Source: Gavia stellata | Taxonomy: Eukaryota; Chordata; Aves; Gaviiformes; Gaviidae | Direction of reading: 5' to 3' | Assembly: GCF_030936135.1 (NCBI RefSeq) | Contig: NC_082618.1 | Location: 4,514,034-4,578,033, forward strand | Length of the DNA stretch: 64,000 nt | Shown here: in pieces, positions 47,166 through 59,673 of the stretch | Numbering within the stretch: position 1 is the first letter of the stretch | Layout of the letters: each line of letters begins with the position of its first letter | Notes under the pieces: model-generated | What the model was told of the DNA's origin: nothing | The model's database searches: none | What the model saw: the letters and a program-made list of their open reading frames with translations, nothing else | Program-made: the position numbers and the translations under genes

Positions 47166-49455
47166 CCTGCGGGCCTGGGACCAACAGGTCCGGGGTGTTT
47201 AGGCTCAGTCTAAAAGACTGTTTTTGGTTTTGTACTGAATGTACGGGAGCACTAGAGCTTTGCCTTGCAAATCAGGTAAAAAACTTCGAGGAAAATTGCT
47301 TCTCCATGAGAGCCAGACCTCACAAGCTTCCGTGTCTTAGAACAATCATCCTTTTTAACAGTTAATATGTAAAAGGGGAACGTAGCATGTACTCTGTGTG
47401 TGTGATAAATCTATACTGGGGGAAAAGGGGGAGCTGGTATCGGATTCCAGTTTTTAATGCTTACTGAAGTTTTAATAGGCTTGTATATGAGGAAATGTCT
47501 TCTCAGAAGACTTGATATTTTTGATGATTGTGCTTGTATCCTTAGCAGGTTTTATTGGGAAAAAAGGAGAAAAAAAGTTTTAAATGTCTACATACAGAGA
47601 AAAAAATGCCTTTTTTTTTACTTTTTCTAGAAGGGAGGTGCTACTGTCTTTTACCTCATCAAAACATCTTTCTGTCTGCATGTCATGTTCACCGTCTTAT
47701 TTGGGACCATACGAAGGCCAGTGATGGGAATGCCTGCTTGGACAGGGTCCTCACTGCTTGTGTCTAAGCCTCAGGGGCTGGCAGTGGTTTCTTGGAGAGG
47801 TTGTCCAGCTGCTTGTGTGTTTGCCATCACCCTTGTTCACCCTTTTGCTGTTAGGGCATGTTGTTCCTCAGCAAACACTTCTGGCTTTTCTGACTATTGT
47901 CCGTGAACTTCTAGCTGTGGAGTTGGCACACCATCTGCAACAGCTGATCAGGCCAACTCAAGGAAGACTCAGCAAAATGAGGATGAAGATGTGGTTTAGA
48001 GATTGGACTTCCTTTAAAGGCCATTGATTCGTTAAATGTTTGTGTCTTCTTCTCTGACACCCATGCTTCTTCCCTGTTCTGCCTTCCCTAACCGTGACCC
48101 AGTTACACTTTGGGTTTCCATTAGAAGTTTGGAGCTTGACATTGTCAAGAGCCACAGATCTGCCATTAGTATCTATTATTTGTTTTTTCTTCCATATTCC
48201 CTTGGCATCTACCTATCTCTTTTTTTTTTTTCTTTTTGGAGAAAAGTGGCAATACCAAACTTAATTGTCTTTTTAAATACTGGAGTTAAGAAACCTGTGC
48301 TACTCCAAAGGGAAAACTTGTTCTTTAATGTGAAGGAAAGTGGATTTATTCCATTATCGCTGTGTGTTGGCGGGGGAAAAAGGTAAGTTGTTTTTAAATT
48401 ATATCCTAAGTACTTCTAAAATAACCTCTCTGGGAGACTTCAACAGAGTCTGTTGACACAGTGTAGTAATTTATACAGGTTTTTGGATGAGTTGAACTAA
48501 AGCAGCTTAGGTGTCTGAAAGGGTGGGAGAGGAACCTGTTCTGCACCTGCAGTGTCATTGCATAATATATGGTGGGCTGTGATGGGACTGTGGTGTTTCA
48601 TCCTTGTATCCTTCAAATAGCAACTTTAAAAAAAAAAAAAAGCTTCTAACATATTAATAGGGCTGCTCAGGGATGCAGTCAGATTGGCTGTTGGCAAGCC
48701 CTTACTCACTCCATGTGCTCGGGGAAAGCTGCTGGCTTTGCTTGTCATCCGTGGGGACAAGCTGCGTTTGCCATGTAATAGTTTGTCCTTTCTGGTTACA
48801 CGCATCACAGTTACACAACATGTTGTAATACACCTTTTCTTTGGGCTCCAGTATTGGCTTACCTTGGTTTTCTCTTTGAAAACTGGGGCAAATACCTTTC
48901 TTGTTCTTTTTTCTTACTTTTCTAACTGGAATGTCACTTGTGCTGATCTGCAAATTGCTGTCTCCCAAAGAGTGTAAGTAGGTACCCGGTGTGCCTGGAA
49001 CGGCCTCGTCTCTCAGCCAGTTCCTGGGAAGGGTGATACTGAGTGTCTGCAGGGGTGCAGTGGAAATGGACACGCATCCCTCTGTTGTGCCCCTTTGCAA
49101 TAGTGTTCTTTGTTGGTTTGGAAAAAAGGAAAGAAAAAAAAAAATACGGTGAGTTGGGCACAGGCAAAACTTGCCACTTTTCTATGTATGGCCAGCTGCA
49201 GTTTTGGCTTGGCATTTCAAGAGTATGTAGCTATTTCAATTGTTCTCACTCACAGGAATTGCAGGCAATTACCGAAGCACTGTATCTACTGATTTCTTGG
49301 TTTTACAGACTCTGCATCTGTAGGGGAAAATGGAGTATAAGCACGTTTTGTTTGGGCAGTCTAATTTAGCAGTCTGTTTTTAAGGGAGGGGATGGGTGTT
49401 TGTTTAGAACTAATTTGTATCTTTTTCCCAAAATAAAGAAGTGATGGCAAAAATC
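47166..49455 (+). other. DHX33: DHX33 3' UTR
   Basis: AT-rich, uninterrupted by coding sequence, ending after AATAAA at 49432-49437. Another AATAAA near 49979 could serve as a distal site, but the interval between has no further support. Confidence 0.65.
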
Positions 49456-50079
49456 CAAGTCCTGGGTGTTGTTTTGTGAGACACGAAAGCTGTGTGGATG
49501 GCAGACGTGATTGTAGGATGTTCAGATCGTAGGACGTTCAGGTACAAGTCCCGGCGTTTTTGGTTCTTGTGGGAGTGTCTTCATTTTAAGTAGCCTGGGG
49601 TGTCTGTGTGCAGGTGGCAAAGATAAGATGTTAGGTGGGTCAGTGAACCTGTGCTGCACATGCAGAACCAACCCCTTCATTAGGTGTGCAGTTCTCAGAT
49701 GCCAGCATGGAGTTGGAAGTAAAAATCCCCGTCCTTCGACGCGATGGGGGGACATCATGGATGCTCTCCTGCAGTGAGCAGCAATGGGCCTTTTGTGCTT
49801 TTACTCAATAGAGGGCAATGGTGCCAGCTTTTGGACAAAGGGAACACTATGCCAGGAAACAGTTTGCCTTGGTCAATCTTCCCTCTCAAATATTTATTGC
49901 TAAACGAAAAAAAAACAGTTTTTTTTTTTCTTTTTCTGAGTAAACTGCTGAGGTCTTGTCAGAAAGCTGACTCTTTTAATAAAGAGTGGGGCGAGGTGCG
50001 GGAGTAAAGCTTTCCCTGTGTACACTGTTTGGAAGCACCAGCATTTTTTTCACATCCCTCAAGCTTCCTCTGCGCCTTC
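49456..50079. other. Intergenic between DHX33 and C1QBP
   Basis: Nothing recognisable apart from A- and T-rich tracts near 49.9 kb. Confidence 0.6.
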
Positions 50080-50363
50080 ACCGCTGCCCCAGCCTCACCT
50101 CAGCGCCGGGGCGGGAGAGGCGGCCAGTACCGGTGCTGCGTACGTGGCGTCCCTGCCCGCCCTCCTGCCCTTGCTTTTTCATTCTAAGTCAAACCAGTAG
50201 CCAGCGCGCCTGTTCTCACCCTCCCTTCTGCCGGGGCCGGGACTCGAACCCGCGTCCCCGCGCCCCGCCGCGGGGGCCGCCGGGGCCGGAAGCGGGGCGG
50301 GCGGTTCCGGGGCCGGCGGTGTCCTCTGCCCGCCCCGCCCCGCCGCCCTCGCCCCGCCGCACC
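50080..50363 (+). promoter_or_regulatory. C1QBP: C1QBP CpG-island promoter
   Basis: CpG-rich, TATA-less, with several GC boxes (ggggcggg near 50107 and 50294) and ETS-type ccggaagc near 50284. The island continues through exons 1-2 to about 51.0 kb. The boundary on the left is approximate. Confidence 0.6.
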
Positions 50364-53300
50364 ATGCTGCTCGCCCGGGCCCTGCGCGCCGCCGCCGCCC
50401 TGCGCCCGCCGCTGCGGCAGCCGCCCCGCCGCTTCCTCTCCTCCTCCTCTCCCCGCGCCCTCCTGCCTCCGCCCGGCGCCGCGCCGCCCCTGGCGCGCTC
50501 CCTCTGGCAGCTGGGCGGCGGCGGGTGGCGGACGGCGCTGCTCCGCCCGCGGCGGGGCTCGGCCGGCGGCGTCTCCTGCGGCTGCGGCGGCCTCCACACC
50601 GAGGGTGAGCGGGGGGGGCCGGGGGCGCCCTGCGCTGGGGGGAGCGCGGACCCGGGGGCGTTGTGAGGGGACCCCCGTTGGGGGGGGGGGGGGGGCTGTG
50701 AGGGGGACGGAGCGCTCCCGCCCTTGAGGGGGGCGCGAGGCGTGCGCGTGCGCTGCACCCCCCCCCCCCCCCGCAGGTGGCACGTGGTGGCGGGGGGGGG
50801 GGGGGGGCGAGGGCCTTTCCTTACCCCCCCCCCCGCCCTTTCCCGCCAGGCGACAAAGCCTTCGCGCAGTTCCTGACGGATGAGATCAAGGAGGAGAAGA
50901 AGATCCAGAAGCACAAGTCTCTGCCCAAGGTCTCCGGCGGGTGGGAGCTGGAGGTCCGCGGCACGGAGGCCAGGCTGGTGCGGAAGATCGCGGGGGAGAA
51001 GTAAGTGTGGCCTCGCGGAAGGACTCACCTGGGCCAGGCCTTGTGCCCCCAGGGCTCTGCGCGCTCCCCTTACTTCTGTCGCTCTCTGTCCGGATGTTGA
51101 GAGGCTCTTTATTTTACCCCCTTGGGTCAAAGGCACCTTTTTTTTTTTTTTTTTACACAAGCTCGCTGCTGTATTGTGTGTTACAAAGCTTCCTGCAGTC
51201 TTCCTGCGTTAAAAATAAGTTTAGTCCAGTAAAACTTGAAAAACGGTTGTTGGTGAGAGCGATGGGAGGAAGCCCCCTTCATTCAGGCGTGCGTTTTAAA
51301 CTGGCCTTGCTCACGGGGGGTGAATTCAACACCAGTAACGCTATCGCCACAACAGGAGCTCCGAACAGAAGACATTTTGATGGGTGTTTTTTGAGCGTGT
51401 TCAAAGTAACTGCTTCTGTTTCTTTTGAAGGATAACGGTCACGTTCAACATCAATAACAGCATTCCACCCTCAGTTGAGGAAGAAACACAAGAAGAGCAG
51501 AAGCCTGACGAGCAGGAGGTAAGCTTAGTCTTGATGCGCACTTCAGCGATGGGTGCACAGAGGGAAGTTAGAACCTTGCCCTTAAGCATTAAGGGGTTTT
51601 TTTCCCTCTTGCTTGATATTTGGGAGCATTAAGTCACAAAATGCAGCTTTTTCTGGGTTGGCTGTCACTTGGCTGTGCCACTCCTCTCTACAGCAGAAGG
51701 GCAGGGCAGGGTGAGAGGGCTCCGCGAGGAGAAATGAGAGGAACTCGGATATCTCTTGCCTTTGCAGCCCCCTGCAATGCGTACTGCCTTTTGTACTTTG
51801 CTAGCATAACTCACAGTGCTGGTAGGCAACGTCAGCGAAACACAAAGCAATTCACGTGACTTCATTTGCACGGTTTTGTTGGTCAAAAGTGTCTCAGTCC
51901 TGTTTAATAAAACTCTGTTAGTAAAAATACTGGTAAAAACTGTAAATGAGCAATATAATTTGAGGCAGATGGCTTCATCTGCAGTGACAGTGATGCCGAA
52001 GGAGTCAGGAATGCAGCTGCACCGTTTGTGGCAGTTAACTTGCACTTTCTGCAGGGTAGTATTTATCCAGCACATTGCACTCAGCTGGGTGGGACGATAC
52101 AGGAGACAATGGTACACAATGGTACGTTGCTTCCCCTCCCGGGCGTGCCCGTGTCTGCTGAGAAGGCGCAGTGCACCTGACGTGCGAGCGTTTGGCAGTC
52201 ACTGTGCCCTGCCGGGTCTCCTCCGTGAAGGAAGGCAGGCACGAGCAGCCCCTGCTGTCGACACAGGCTGAGTTTGTTCCCGCTTCCCGTCGCTTTGGAG
52301 GGACCCATCCGGGTGAACTGCAGCTCTCTGGGTGTCGGGGTGGCAGATGCTCCCACCCGCCATTTTACTGCTGCGACCAGCCACAGAGCAGAGGGGGGGC
52401 TGAAGGGCCATGGGTGAGGCTGGGGGAGGCTTGGGTCGCCCTAGCCAGGTCCGAGACTCCAGAAAGAGGGTGACTGGGAACAACCTGCATCAGATGGGCT
52501 GGGCTGTACTGTCACCGCTTTGGCTCCTGTTCAGGCTCCAGTGCTGATGCAACTTTCCTCTTTTTCAGCCTGATCTTACATCAACTCCAAACTTTGTTGT
52601 GGAAGTCATAAAAGATGATACAAAACAGACCCTTGTCCTTGACTGCCATTATCCCGAAGACGAGGTGGGTGTCAAACTGGGCGTGTGTCAGCCATCGTCA
52701 GCCCTGGGCTGTGACTTGCTGTGTGTTCCCTGCTTGACTGTAGTGTAATTGTGTCGCTGTTGAATCTTAACTGCTTTTTATAGGCTGTTGGTTTTCTGAA
52801 TCTGCAGAAAATGCCGTCTCCTCTTATTTCTCTTCTTTTTAACACAAAAAAAACCCCGCTTTGTGTTTGCAATAACATTTTGGGGAGATGTTCCATTGCA
52901 TTCCTCACATCCTGACCTGGCGTTTCTGATCGGCTGCTTATTGGCCTGTTTATTGAATTACATTGGAGGGGAGGCATGGCTTAACTTTAACAGCACGGCA
53001 GCTTGGGAGGGTTAAACACGAATGGCCAAAAGAAGATAGATTTAATACAGTGTGTCAGTAACTTGCACATCTCCTTGTGAGGTGTCACAAAGAGAAGTAG
53101 GATTAAAAAAAGGGGGGGGGGGGGGATAAAGTTAAGAGCTTTGCTTCAGACTGATCTTTGTGGTTTATTTTGTAAACCTTAACAGATCATTTACGCAGCC
53201 AGTCCTAGCTGACAAAGGTTAGACAGACGTGTGACGACAGATTTGGAACCATGCAGAAGAGGTTTTTACATCTTTGTCAGAATCAGGCTGCTGACTTGCA

Positions 53301-55071
53301 TCAGGTCGCTGCTGGTAGGCTGACCTCTTAGGGGATCTCCCGCCTTCTCATGCATGTCTGCGCTTCTCTTCACAGGCACGCGATGAGAGGGGAGAGGCAC
53401 GGCTTTAGTACCAGTCTTGGGGTTTTGCCTGCAGCATAATATTCCTAGCTTCGGGATGAGATGGCTGAAGGTCGCCAGTAATTAGAGCTAATTGTATGTC
53501 TTACATCTCATCTACTGTTTCAGGTTGGACATGAGGGAGAGGAAGAAAGTGATATTTTCACAATTCGGGAGGTCAGTTTTCAGCCCACTGGAGAATCAGA
53601 TTGGAAGGACACCAACTACACCCTCAATACGGATTCCCTTGACTGGGTAAGTGCTGCTGACTCTTAGGGCTGTAGGATGCAGAGGGCACTTCAGCGTATC
53701 TCGCTTGGCTGTCCATTTGCTCCTGAATTACGAATGAGTCCTGTCCTGATGTCTGAGAGGGGGGATTCCCCTGCTGTGCCCCAGCTTGTCGTGAGATAGT
53801 GGGTCTGCTGCAGATCAGGGATTATTACGTGGTCCCAGCACCTGGGCAGTGCTGGCGGCATTACTGGCAGTCAGAGACGGACATGTTGAAACGTGTTCTG
53901 TTCCAGCCTTTATAGGTTGATTTCGCAGCAGCTACATTACATTTTAGAGATGTTTTGACGCTTGCTCAACCATCTTTTGATCTATGTGTTTAACAGTGTA
54001 GCTTATCAGATACCACGTGTAGATGCTTTTGTTTTCTGGGTTTTCCAGGTATGTTTTTATAGCGGTGACACTAAAAACTAATATGCCCAAGAATCTGGCA
54101 TCCTGTTACGTGTTCTTGATGCCAGGCTTTCAGATGGTTAAATCTTAGTTGGAGGCTGTGTATCATATGGTTAAGACTTTACTCCTAGAGTGTATCTCTC
54201 TCTGGGAAACATTCGTGTTAGCCTGGGTTAGTGTGCTCTAGAACATCCCACACAGCTTTTTTTTTCCCCCCTCTCTGACTTGAGACAGAAAATTAATTAA
54301 AAAATACATATGATTTATGATCTGTTCAGATTACAGAAGTCCAAAAGTAATCATTTGCTCAGTAATATTGATCCATTTAAAAAACCAAAAACAACAAACC
54401 AAGAAATGCATGACAAGTATTAGCATTACTGCACTGAGCAGTAATAATGAATCTGTTCTCCTGAGGAGCGAGGGGGGAACCCCCAACCATTAACATATGC
54501 TGGAGTTGCAACAGTTAAGTAGGATTAAAAAGAAGAAAAAAAAAAAAAAAAAGAGTTGATGATTGTAAAATATTTACATCAGATACCAGCCCTTCCAGCC
54601 ACTCTTAAAGCAGTTTGCCCCCAGGGCCATAGCACTGTCTGGGGGGACAGGCAGAGCTGGGTGTGTGTGATCTTTGACAGACTTTACCTGCTCACTCCTA
54701 CAGTCAGTTGATCATCTCCACAGAGTGCGGCTCGTTTGTAATGTTGCGTTTGGGTTTATATGACCAAGTTTGGATGCCCTGTTCCATGGCCCCTTCCCTC
54801 CAACTGATACACCCAAGGCCAGGCCCGCTGAGAAGGGGATGGGGAGCTGCCTGGTCTCCTTTAAAAGCAACTGCTACCCAGGTGCGCTCTGCTAAGGAAG
54901 TTTCCTGTTCATTGCTTCCAGGCTCTGTACGATCATTTAATGGATTTCCTGGCTGATCGAGGAGTGGACAACACATTTGCTGATGAGTTAATAGAGCTCA
55001 GCACTGCACTGGAGCACCAAGAGTACATTAAATTCCTTGAAGACCTTAAAAGCTTTGTCAAATGTCAGTAG
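50364..55071 (+). CDS. C1QBP: Complement C1q binding protein (p32/gC1qR), mitochondrial
   Basis: Coding exons: 50364-50604, 50850-51000, 51431-51518, 52569-52664, 53524-53646 and 54922-55071, giving 282 aa, the same as human. The protein forms a doughnut-shaped acidic homotrimer in the mitochondrial matrix, supports mitochondrial translation, and also binds C1q heads and hyaluronan. Residues 1 to about 76 are an Arg/Ala/Ser/Pro-rich mitochondrial presequence; the mature chain should start at LHTEGDKAF (L77), where human p32 is cleaved. The mature domain has DEIKEEKKIQKHK, SGGWELEV, VTFNINNSIPPS, an acidic loop (EEETQEEQKPDEQE), TPNFVVEVIKDD and the C-terminal helix YDHLMDFLADRGVDNTFADE. The presequence is divergent from mammals, the mature part is not. 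It is transcribed toward RPAIN. Confidence 0.97.
50680..50834. repeat. Homopolymer G and C runs in C1QBP intron 1
   Basis: Four runs within 155 bp: G16 at 50680-50695, C15 at 50758-50772, G16 at 50792-50807 and C11 at 50824-50834, all between exon 1 and the exon 2 acceptor. Such runs can form G-quadruplexes or i-motifs and their lengths are prone to sequencing error. Confidence 0.9.
53112..53125 (+). repeat. G14 tract in C1QBP intron 4
   Basis: Fourteen G residues preceded by seven A residues. A similar G13 tract sits at 32231-32243 in DERL2 intron 6. Confidence 0.9.
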
Positions 55072-55358
55072 GTTAGACTAGGAAACTCGTCGTCAAGTGT
55101 GGGTATTCCACAGCACTGCTCCAGCCAGCAATACCCAAGTATATCTTCACAACAGACACAGAAAGTAAGTAAGTTTGAATTTGGAAGTGAACATCATGGG
55201 AGAATGAGGATTCTCACTTGCATTTGGGGATTTGTATTTATGTTGCAGCCCAGATCAAGTTCTCTAACATTATGGTCAGGAATTGCCTCGCCCTACCTGG
55301 TGTTTTTTGTACAATTAAGAATGAATGTGAAGAATAAAATCTGTTCAACATATCACTG
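55072..55358 (+). other. C1QBP: C1QBP 3' UTR
   Basis: Short 3' UTR ending about 20 nt after AATAAA at 55333-55338. Confidence 0.7.
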
Positions 55359-55848
55359 AAAACCGGTGGTTTCTCTTCTTCCTGCTGTACCATTGCTGAC
55401 CAGAGAGCTGCCATAAAAATGATGCTAGTGTTTGTGCCCGGGCCCGTGTTAATACAGCTGCCTGCAGGGCTGTTCCTGCAGCGATGGTGTGTGCTGGCCC
55501 AGCGTTTTCTCCAGGGAGAGCTATTCCAGCACCTCCAAACACACGCTGTGCCCTTCTGTCAGCATTTGTGTGGCTGTAGGAGGAAGTTTCCTGGCCAAGC
55601 AGTGCTGATTATGAATTTGAGTCTCCTTCTAGCAGTCTTGGCTGGCTGGCTGTGTGTTAGGGAATAGAATTCAGGGTCCTAAACATTGTGTTTGAGGAGC
55701 TGTTTTAAAAAGGGGTGTGCTGCCATAACCTACTGTATTAATATTAATGTAGCTGTTTTAGAAACTGCACTTCAGTTCCAGCGGAATGACTAAACAGCGG
55801 CTGATGCACAACAGCTGCAGCCTTCTACTCAACCCCCTGTCTCCAGTT

Positions 55849-56456
55849 AGAATCATAGAATTGTTCAGGTTGGAAAAGACCTTTAAGATCATCAGGTCCA
55901 ACTGTTAACACTGCTAAGTAAGTCCACCACTAAATCAAAGCGCTTCATCCACACATCTTTTGAATACCCCCCTCCAGGGATGGTGACTTAGCCACCTCCC
56001 TGGGCAGCCTGCTCCAGCGTTTGACAACTCTTCCAGTCAAGAAGGCCGTTTCCTCTCGTCCTGTCACTTGGGAGAAGAGACCAGCACCCACCTCCCCACA
56101 ACCCCCTTTCAGGTAGTTGTAGAGAGCGATGAGGTCTCCCCTCAGCCTCCTCTTCTCCAGACTGAACACCCCCAGCTCCCTCAGCCGCTCCTCATCAGAC
56201 TTGTGCTCCGGACCCCTCACCAGCTTTGTCGCCCTTCTCTGGACACGCTCCAGCACCTCAATGTCCTTCTTGGAGTGAGGGGCCCAAAACTGAACACAGC
56301 ATTCGAGGTGCGGCCTCACCAGCGCTGAGTACAGGGGCACGATCACCTCCCTGCTCCTGCTGCCCACACTATTTCTGATACAGGCCAGGATGGCGTTGGC
56401 CTTCTTGGCCACCTGGGCACACTGCCGGCTCATATTCAGCCAGCTGTCGACCAACT
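55849..56456 (-). mobile_element. CR1 LINE fragment with open reverse-transcriptase tail
   Basis: The plus strand opens with agaatcatagaattgttc and ggttggaaaagacctttaag, the CR1 3' end in reverse. Minus-strand 56454-55945 keeps an open frame of about 169 codons encoding the C-terminal part of the CR1 ORF2 product, with [34 protein letters not shown] and [19 protein letters not shown]. It is 5'-truncated near the WLNMS motif, inside the reverse-transcriptase region. The open frame suggests it is younger than the copy at 2.3 kb. It lies between the convergent 3' ends of C1QBP and RPAIN, less than 100 bp from the RPAIN poly(A) signal. Confidence 0.93.
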
Positions 56457-56544
56457 GATGGTCACATTAGGTTTAAACAGAAATGAAAGCTGAAGTCCAA
56501 TGATGTGAGCTGAGATCACTGATGCCTTTGTTAAAGACAACACA

Positions 56545-56741
56545 GAAGCTGAAATAAACTAAGTGTATTTATTTCAAAACATACACTGTGCCATTAAAAG
56601 TGCAGGTCAAGGCAGTACTACTGCCTTTTCAAGTATCTTCTTGACACAGCAGTTACAAGTATATACATAAAAATACTAGCAGCTCTGGGTGGATTTTCAG
56701 TCTTGAAGTCCTTCCAGTAAAAAAGCAGCAGCCAAATCAAC
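56545..56741 (-). other. RPAIN: RPAIN 3' UTR
   Basis: About 200 nt from the TAA (plus 56742-56744) to just past a minus-strand AATAAA (plus TTTATT at 56568-56573). Confidence 0.7.
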
Positions 56742-59673
56742 TTACAGGAGAATCGTCCAGGAGTCACAGACCTTTACAAAAGGTAAGTTGAACAGAGAAG
56801 CTATAGCAATGTATAAAATGAATTATTAATGTTCAAAACTATTTGAAATGCTTTGCTCCTAATGCAGTCCTCACAGTGATTCTACATAAGCAGCAAAGCT
56901 AAAAACTTGCTAGCTCTAGCTTGAGCCAAAGGGATGGTACGTGTTTTCTAAGAGGTGTGGGTGAGCCTTCTGAGGAGCTAGAACTGAAGTAATTTTTAAA
57001 ACTTTTCTTCATGAACCACTTGTCTGAACAGCTGCTCCACACCAGACTCTGAAGTTGTTGGCTAAGGGGTGAGAAAGGTAAGGCACGAGGTTTGACGGGT
57101 CCTTGAAAGATTCCCTAACCCCAGCAGTTTAACTAAGTTGTGTAATTTGGCTGCTTTTTTTACAGTTACTGGTGGTCAAAAGTAAAACCATTTCCAAGGA
57201 AGCTTGTGGAAAAACAGCAACAGAAACCCCTGGGACCAACGGACTTGTGGTTTCCACCCATGTAATTGAGAAGTGGATCTAAGCAGAGATCCCTTCCAGG
57301 ATCCTGACATTTAGACTCACCGGACAGCTCATGAGAAGACTGGCTTCCTCCTCCATTCCACTGGTCACTGTGAACTCTGGGTTGTGAAAGCATCTGTGAC
57401 TGTGCTCTGTTACGGTGTTTTCTAGAAGTGACCGAAGCTTCCCTTCTGTCATACCCTGAGAAAAATTGGGTTAAAACAGATCTTGGCACTTAACTTGCTG
57501 TCGGTAGCTTAAAACTGCCTCTTTGCAGCAGCAGACGTAAGACTCACAGCACAGCTTACCTGCGTGCTGATGTATAGTCCACACTGGCAAAAAACCAAGT
57601 GATTCCTCACGGTCAGGTTATTCCTAGAAGGAGCATACAACGAGCATCATCACAACAACGAGAGCAAAGGTAGATTTTAGCAAAACCCCTCTTCGATTTA
57701 GGAGATCATTGCTCAGGGTTTTTTATTTTGTTGAAAGTAATGCTAACAGCAGCCTCTGCCCACTGCTTTTGCCTGTTTCTAAGCGCAAACTGCTGTAGGG
57801 GAGGGAAGAACCTCATTCCCGTGCTAAGGGCTTTCTTACTTTCTACACACTGGGCAGATGATCCTGTCGCTGGCATCCAAGCCATCAAGCATCGCGTTGA
57901 GACATTCTTCATCAAACTGCAGACTTCGCTCGTACTCTTCTATAACAGACTGTTCTGCAATAACACAATGAAATACCCTTGGACATCTGTTATGAACTGA
58001 AGACAAAGCAGCACACGTGAAGCTGCTGGGCAGCCGGAGCGTGGGGTAGCTGCTGGTTTCTGAACTTTTCTTTGGATCGGATTTCTACACTTGAGGAAAA
58101 ATAATTCCTGTTCATCCAGTTTTTCCTACGGCTCAATCTTTAGCCGGTCTCAAGTGGGTGACTTTCCACTGTCCAACCAACAATTTAGAAATATTCTGAA
58201 TTGATTTATACAGGTTCCTACAGTTCCCACACGCCTCAGCGCTGTTTCTCTGGTCTCCTCTCTTACTAGCTTCTCACAGACCTTAAAATGCCACTTGAAC
58301 TCTTGAAACTGTCAGAAAGGGTCTCAAGGCATTAGAGAGGCTACAGAGATTTCTAAGGAGGCTCTTCTTTATCACATGGCATACAGGAACCGAGGAGTGC
58401 AGCCTCGGCTAGTTTGGATTACTAGAAAGTCAGGACTATTACAAATCAAAGAGGAGTCAGAAAGAGCGTAGAGAATTTACCTTGCAAGATCAATTCTCGT
58501 TGGATCTCTTCTAGTACCGCTAGCTCATCGGGGTCCTCTAGCATCTGAAAGGTGCATCAGTCAGTGAGTCTTGCATTTTGGCTACTTTCTTACTTAACTC
58601 CCAGCACCTGACTGAGCTGCCACTTTAAGGCAAATTCACCCTGTTTATTCTTCTGTCTGGTAAGTCTCTGTATTTGCAAAACCACACACGGTGTAAAGCA
58701 ATCTATACTATAATCACCTCTGCAAAACCAGCCACGATGGATGGGAACACAGCCCGTCCAAGAACTTGCTTTTTGAAATACTGAAGTTCTATTCCCATTC
58801 TCAGGAGCAGTCAGTGACAGACCAGCTCTGAAAACCACAGATGAGGAACCCACCCTCTGCTGTGATTCACACGCAGTTTGTGAAGGGAATAAGGAAGTTC
58901 CCCGCTCGCGAGCCCGAAGGCGAGCACTCCCACAGCACAACACCCCGCACCAGCTGTGGGAGCAGGAAACCCAGACGCTCAGAGTCTTGCCAACTCCAAC
59001 CAGCGAGAGACCGAAGTTACGGCTGCAGAGAGCTGTATTTGATACGCCTGCATGCATTAGAGAGGTAGCGTGTTGGTGCTGAGACTGCCTCAGCCCAAGA
59101 GCTTGTACTGACCTGCGCCAGGGCCTCCTTTCCCCTGAGGGAGGGCAGGCTCTCCTGCGCGGCCTGCAGCGTCTGCCACTCCTGCTCCATCACCTCCTGC
59201 ACCAGCAGCGCGGCCGGGCCGCACGCTCTCTCCCCGGCCTGGCGGTACCGGTCCAGCAGCTTCGCCCGGCTGCTCCTCAGCCTCTCCATGCAGCGCTTGG
59301 AGGGAGCAGACCACACGGAGCCCGTCAGTGCCGCGCTGGGGGGGCAGGCGGGGCCCCAGGGCCAGCCGCCTCCCGGAGGGGCCGCACGGGAGCGGGGTGA
59401 CAGCTCCCGCCGGGGGCTGGCCTCGACCCGGCCGCGAAGGCAGCGCCGGGCCCTCGCAGGGAGGGTTTGGGAAGGGGCCAGGCTCGGCCCGGCTCACCCG
59501 CCCCGGCGGGACCGAGCGCGGCCGGCCCAGCGGGTCGAACCAGGCCCAAGGAGCGGGCAGAGCCCCCCACCCCACCCCGGCCCGGCCCCACTCACGCGGC
59601 GGTAGGTCTCCTTCCAGGGCGGCGCGGCCGGGCCCTTGTAGCGAGCGCGGTGCCGCCGGACCGGCGCCTCCAT
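56742..59673 (-). CDS. RPAIN: RPA-interacting protein (RPAIN/RIP)
   Basis: Coding exons in order of transcription: 59673-59596, 59295-59113, 58544-58481, 57954-57840, 57623-57560, 57455-57321 and 56771-56742, giving 222 aa (human 219). It acts as a nuclear import adaptor for replication protein A. The N-terminus has [14 protein letters not shown] and [20 protein letters not shown], a basic helical region, then [21 protein letters not shown] (importin- and RPA-binding area in mammals). The C-terminal half is a zinc-finger-like domain: CPVC (142-145), CQC (159-161), an HSHRCFH cluster (186-192) and CPVC (212-215). The last pair is formed across the junction to the 30-bp terminal coding exon, which ends VCDSWTILL (human ACDTWAVIL). 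That last exon is easy to miss because reading on from exon 6 gives a different C-terminus. It is divergent from NUP88. Confidence 0.95.

Noticed and set aside
50239-50250. Minus-strand GGTTCGAGTCCC, a perfect tRNA B-box, upstream of C1QBP
   Set aside because: The flanks do not fold as a tRNA: there is no A-box at the right distance, no acceptor stem and no anticodon arm. It looks like a chance match in GC-rich DNA.
50184-51160. Long minus-strand frames across C1QBP exons 1-2
   Set aside because: They are shadows of the CpG island and cross the homopolymer runs; the sense strand carries the real, conserved exons.
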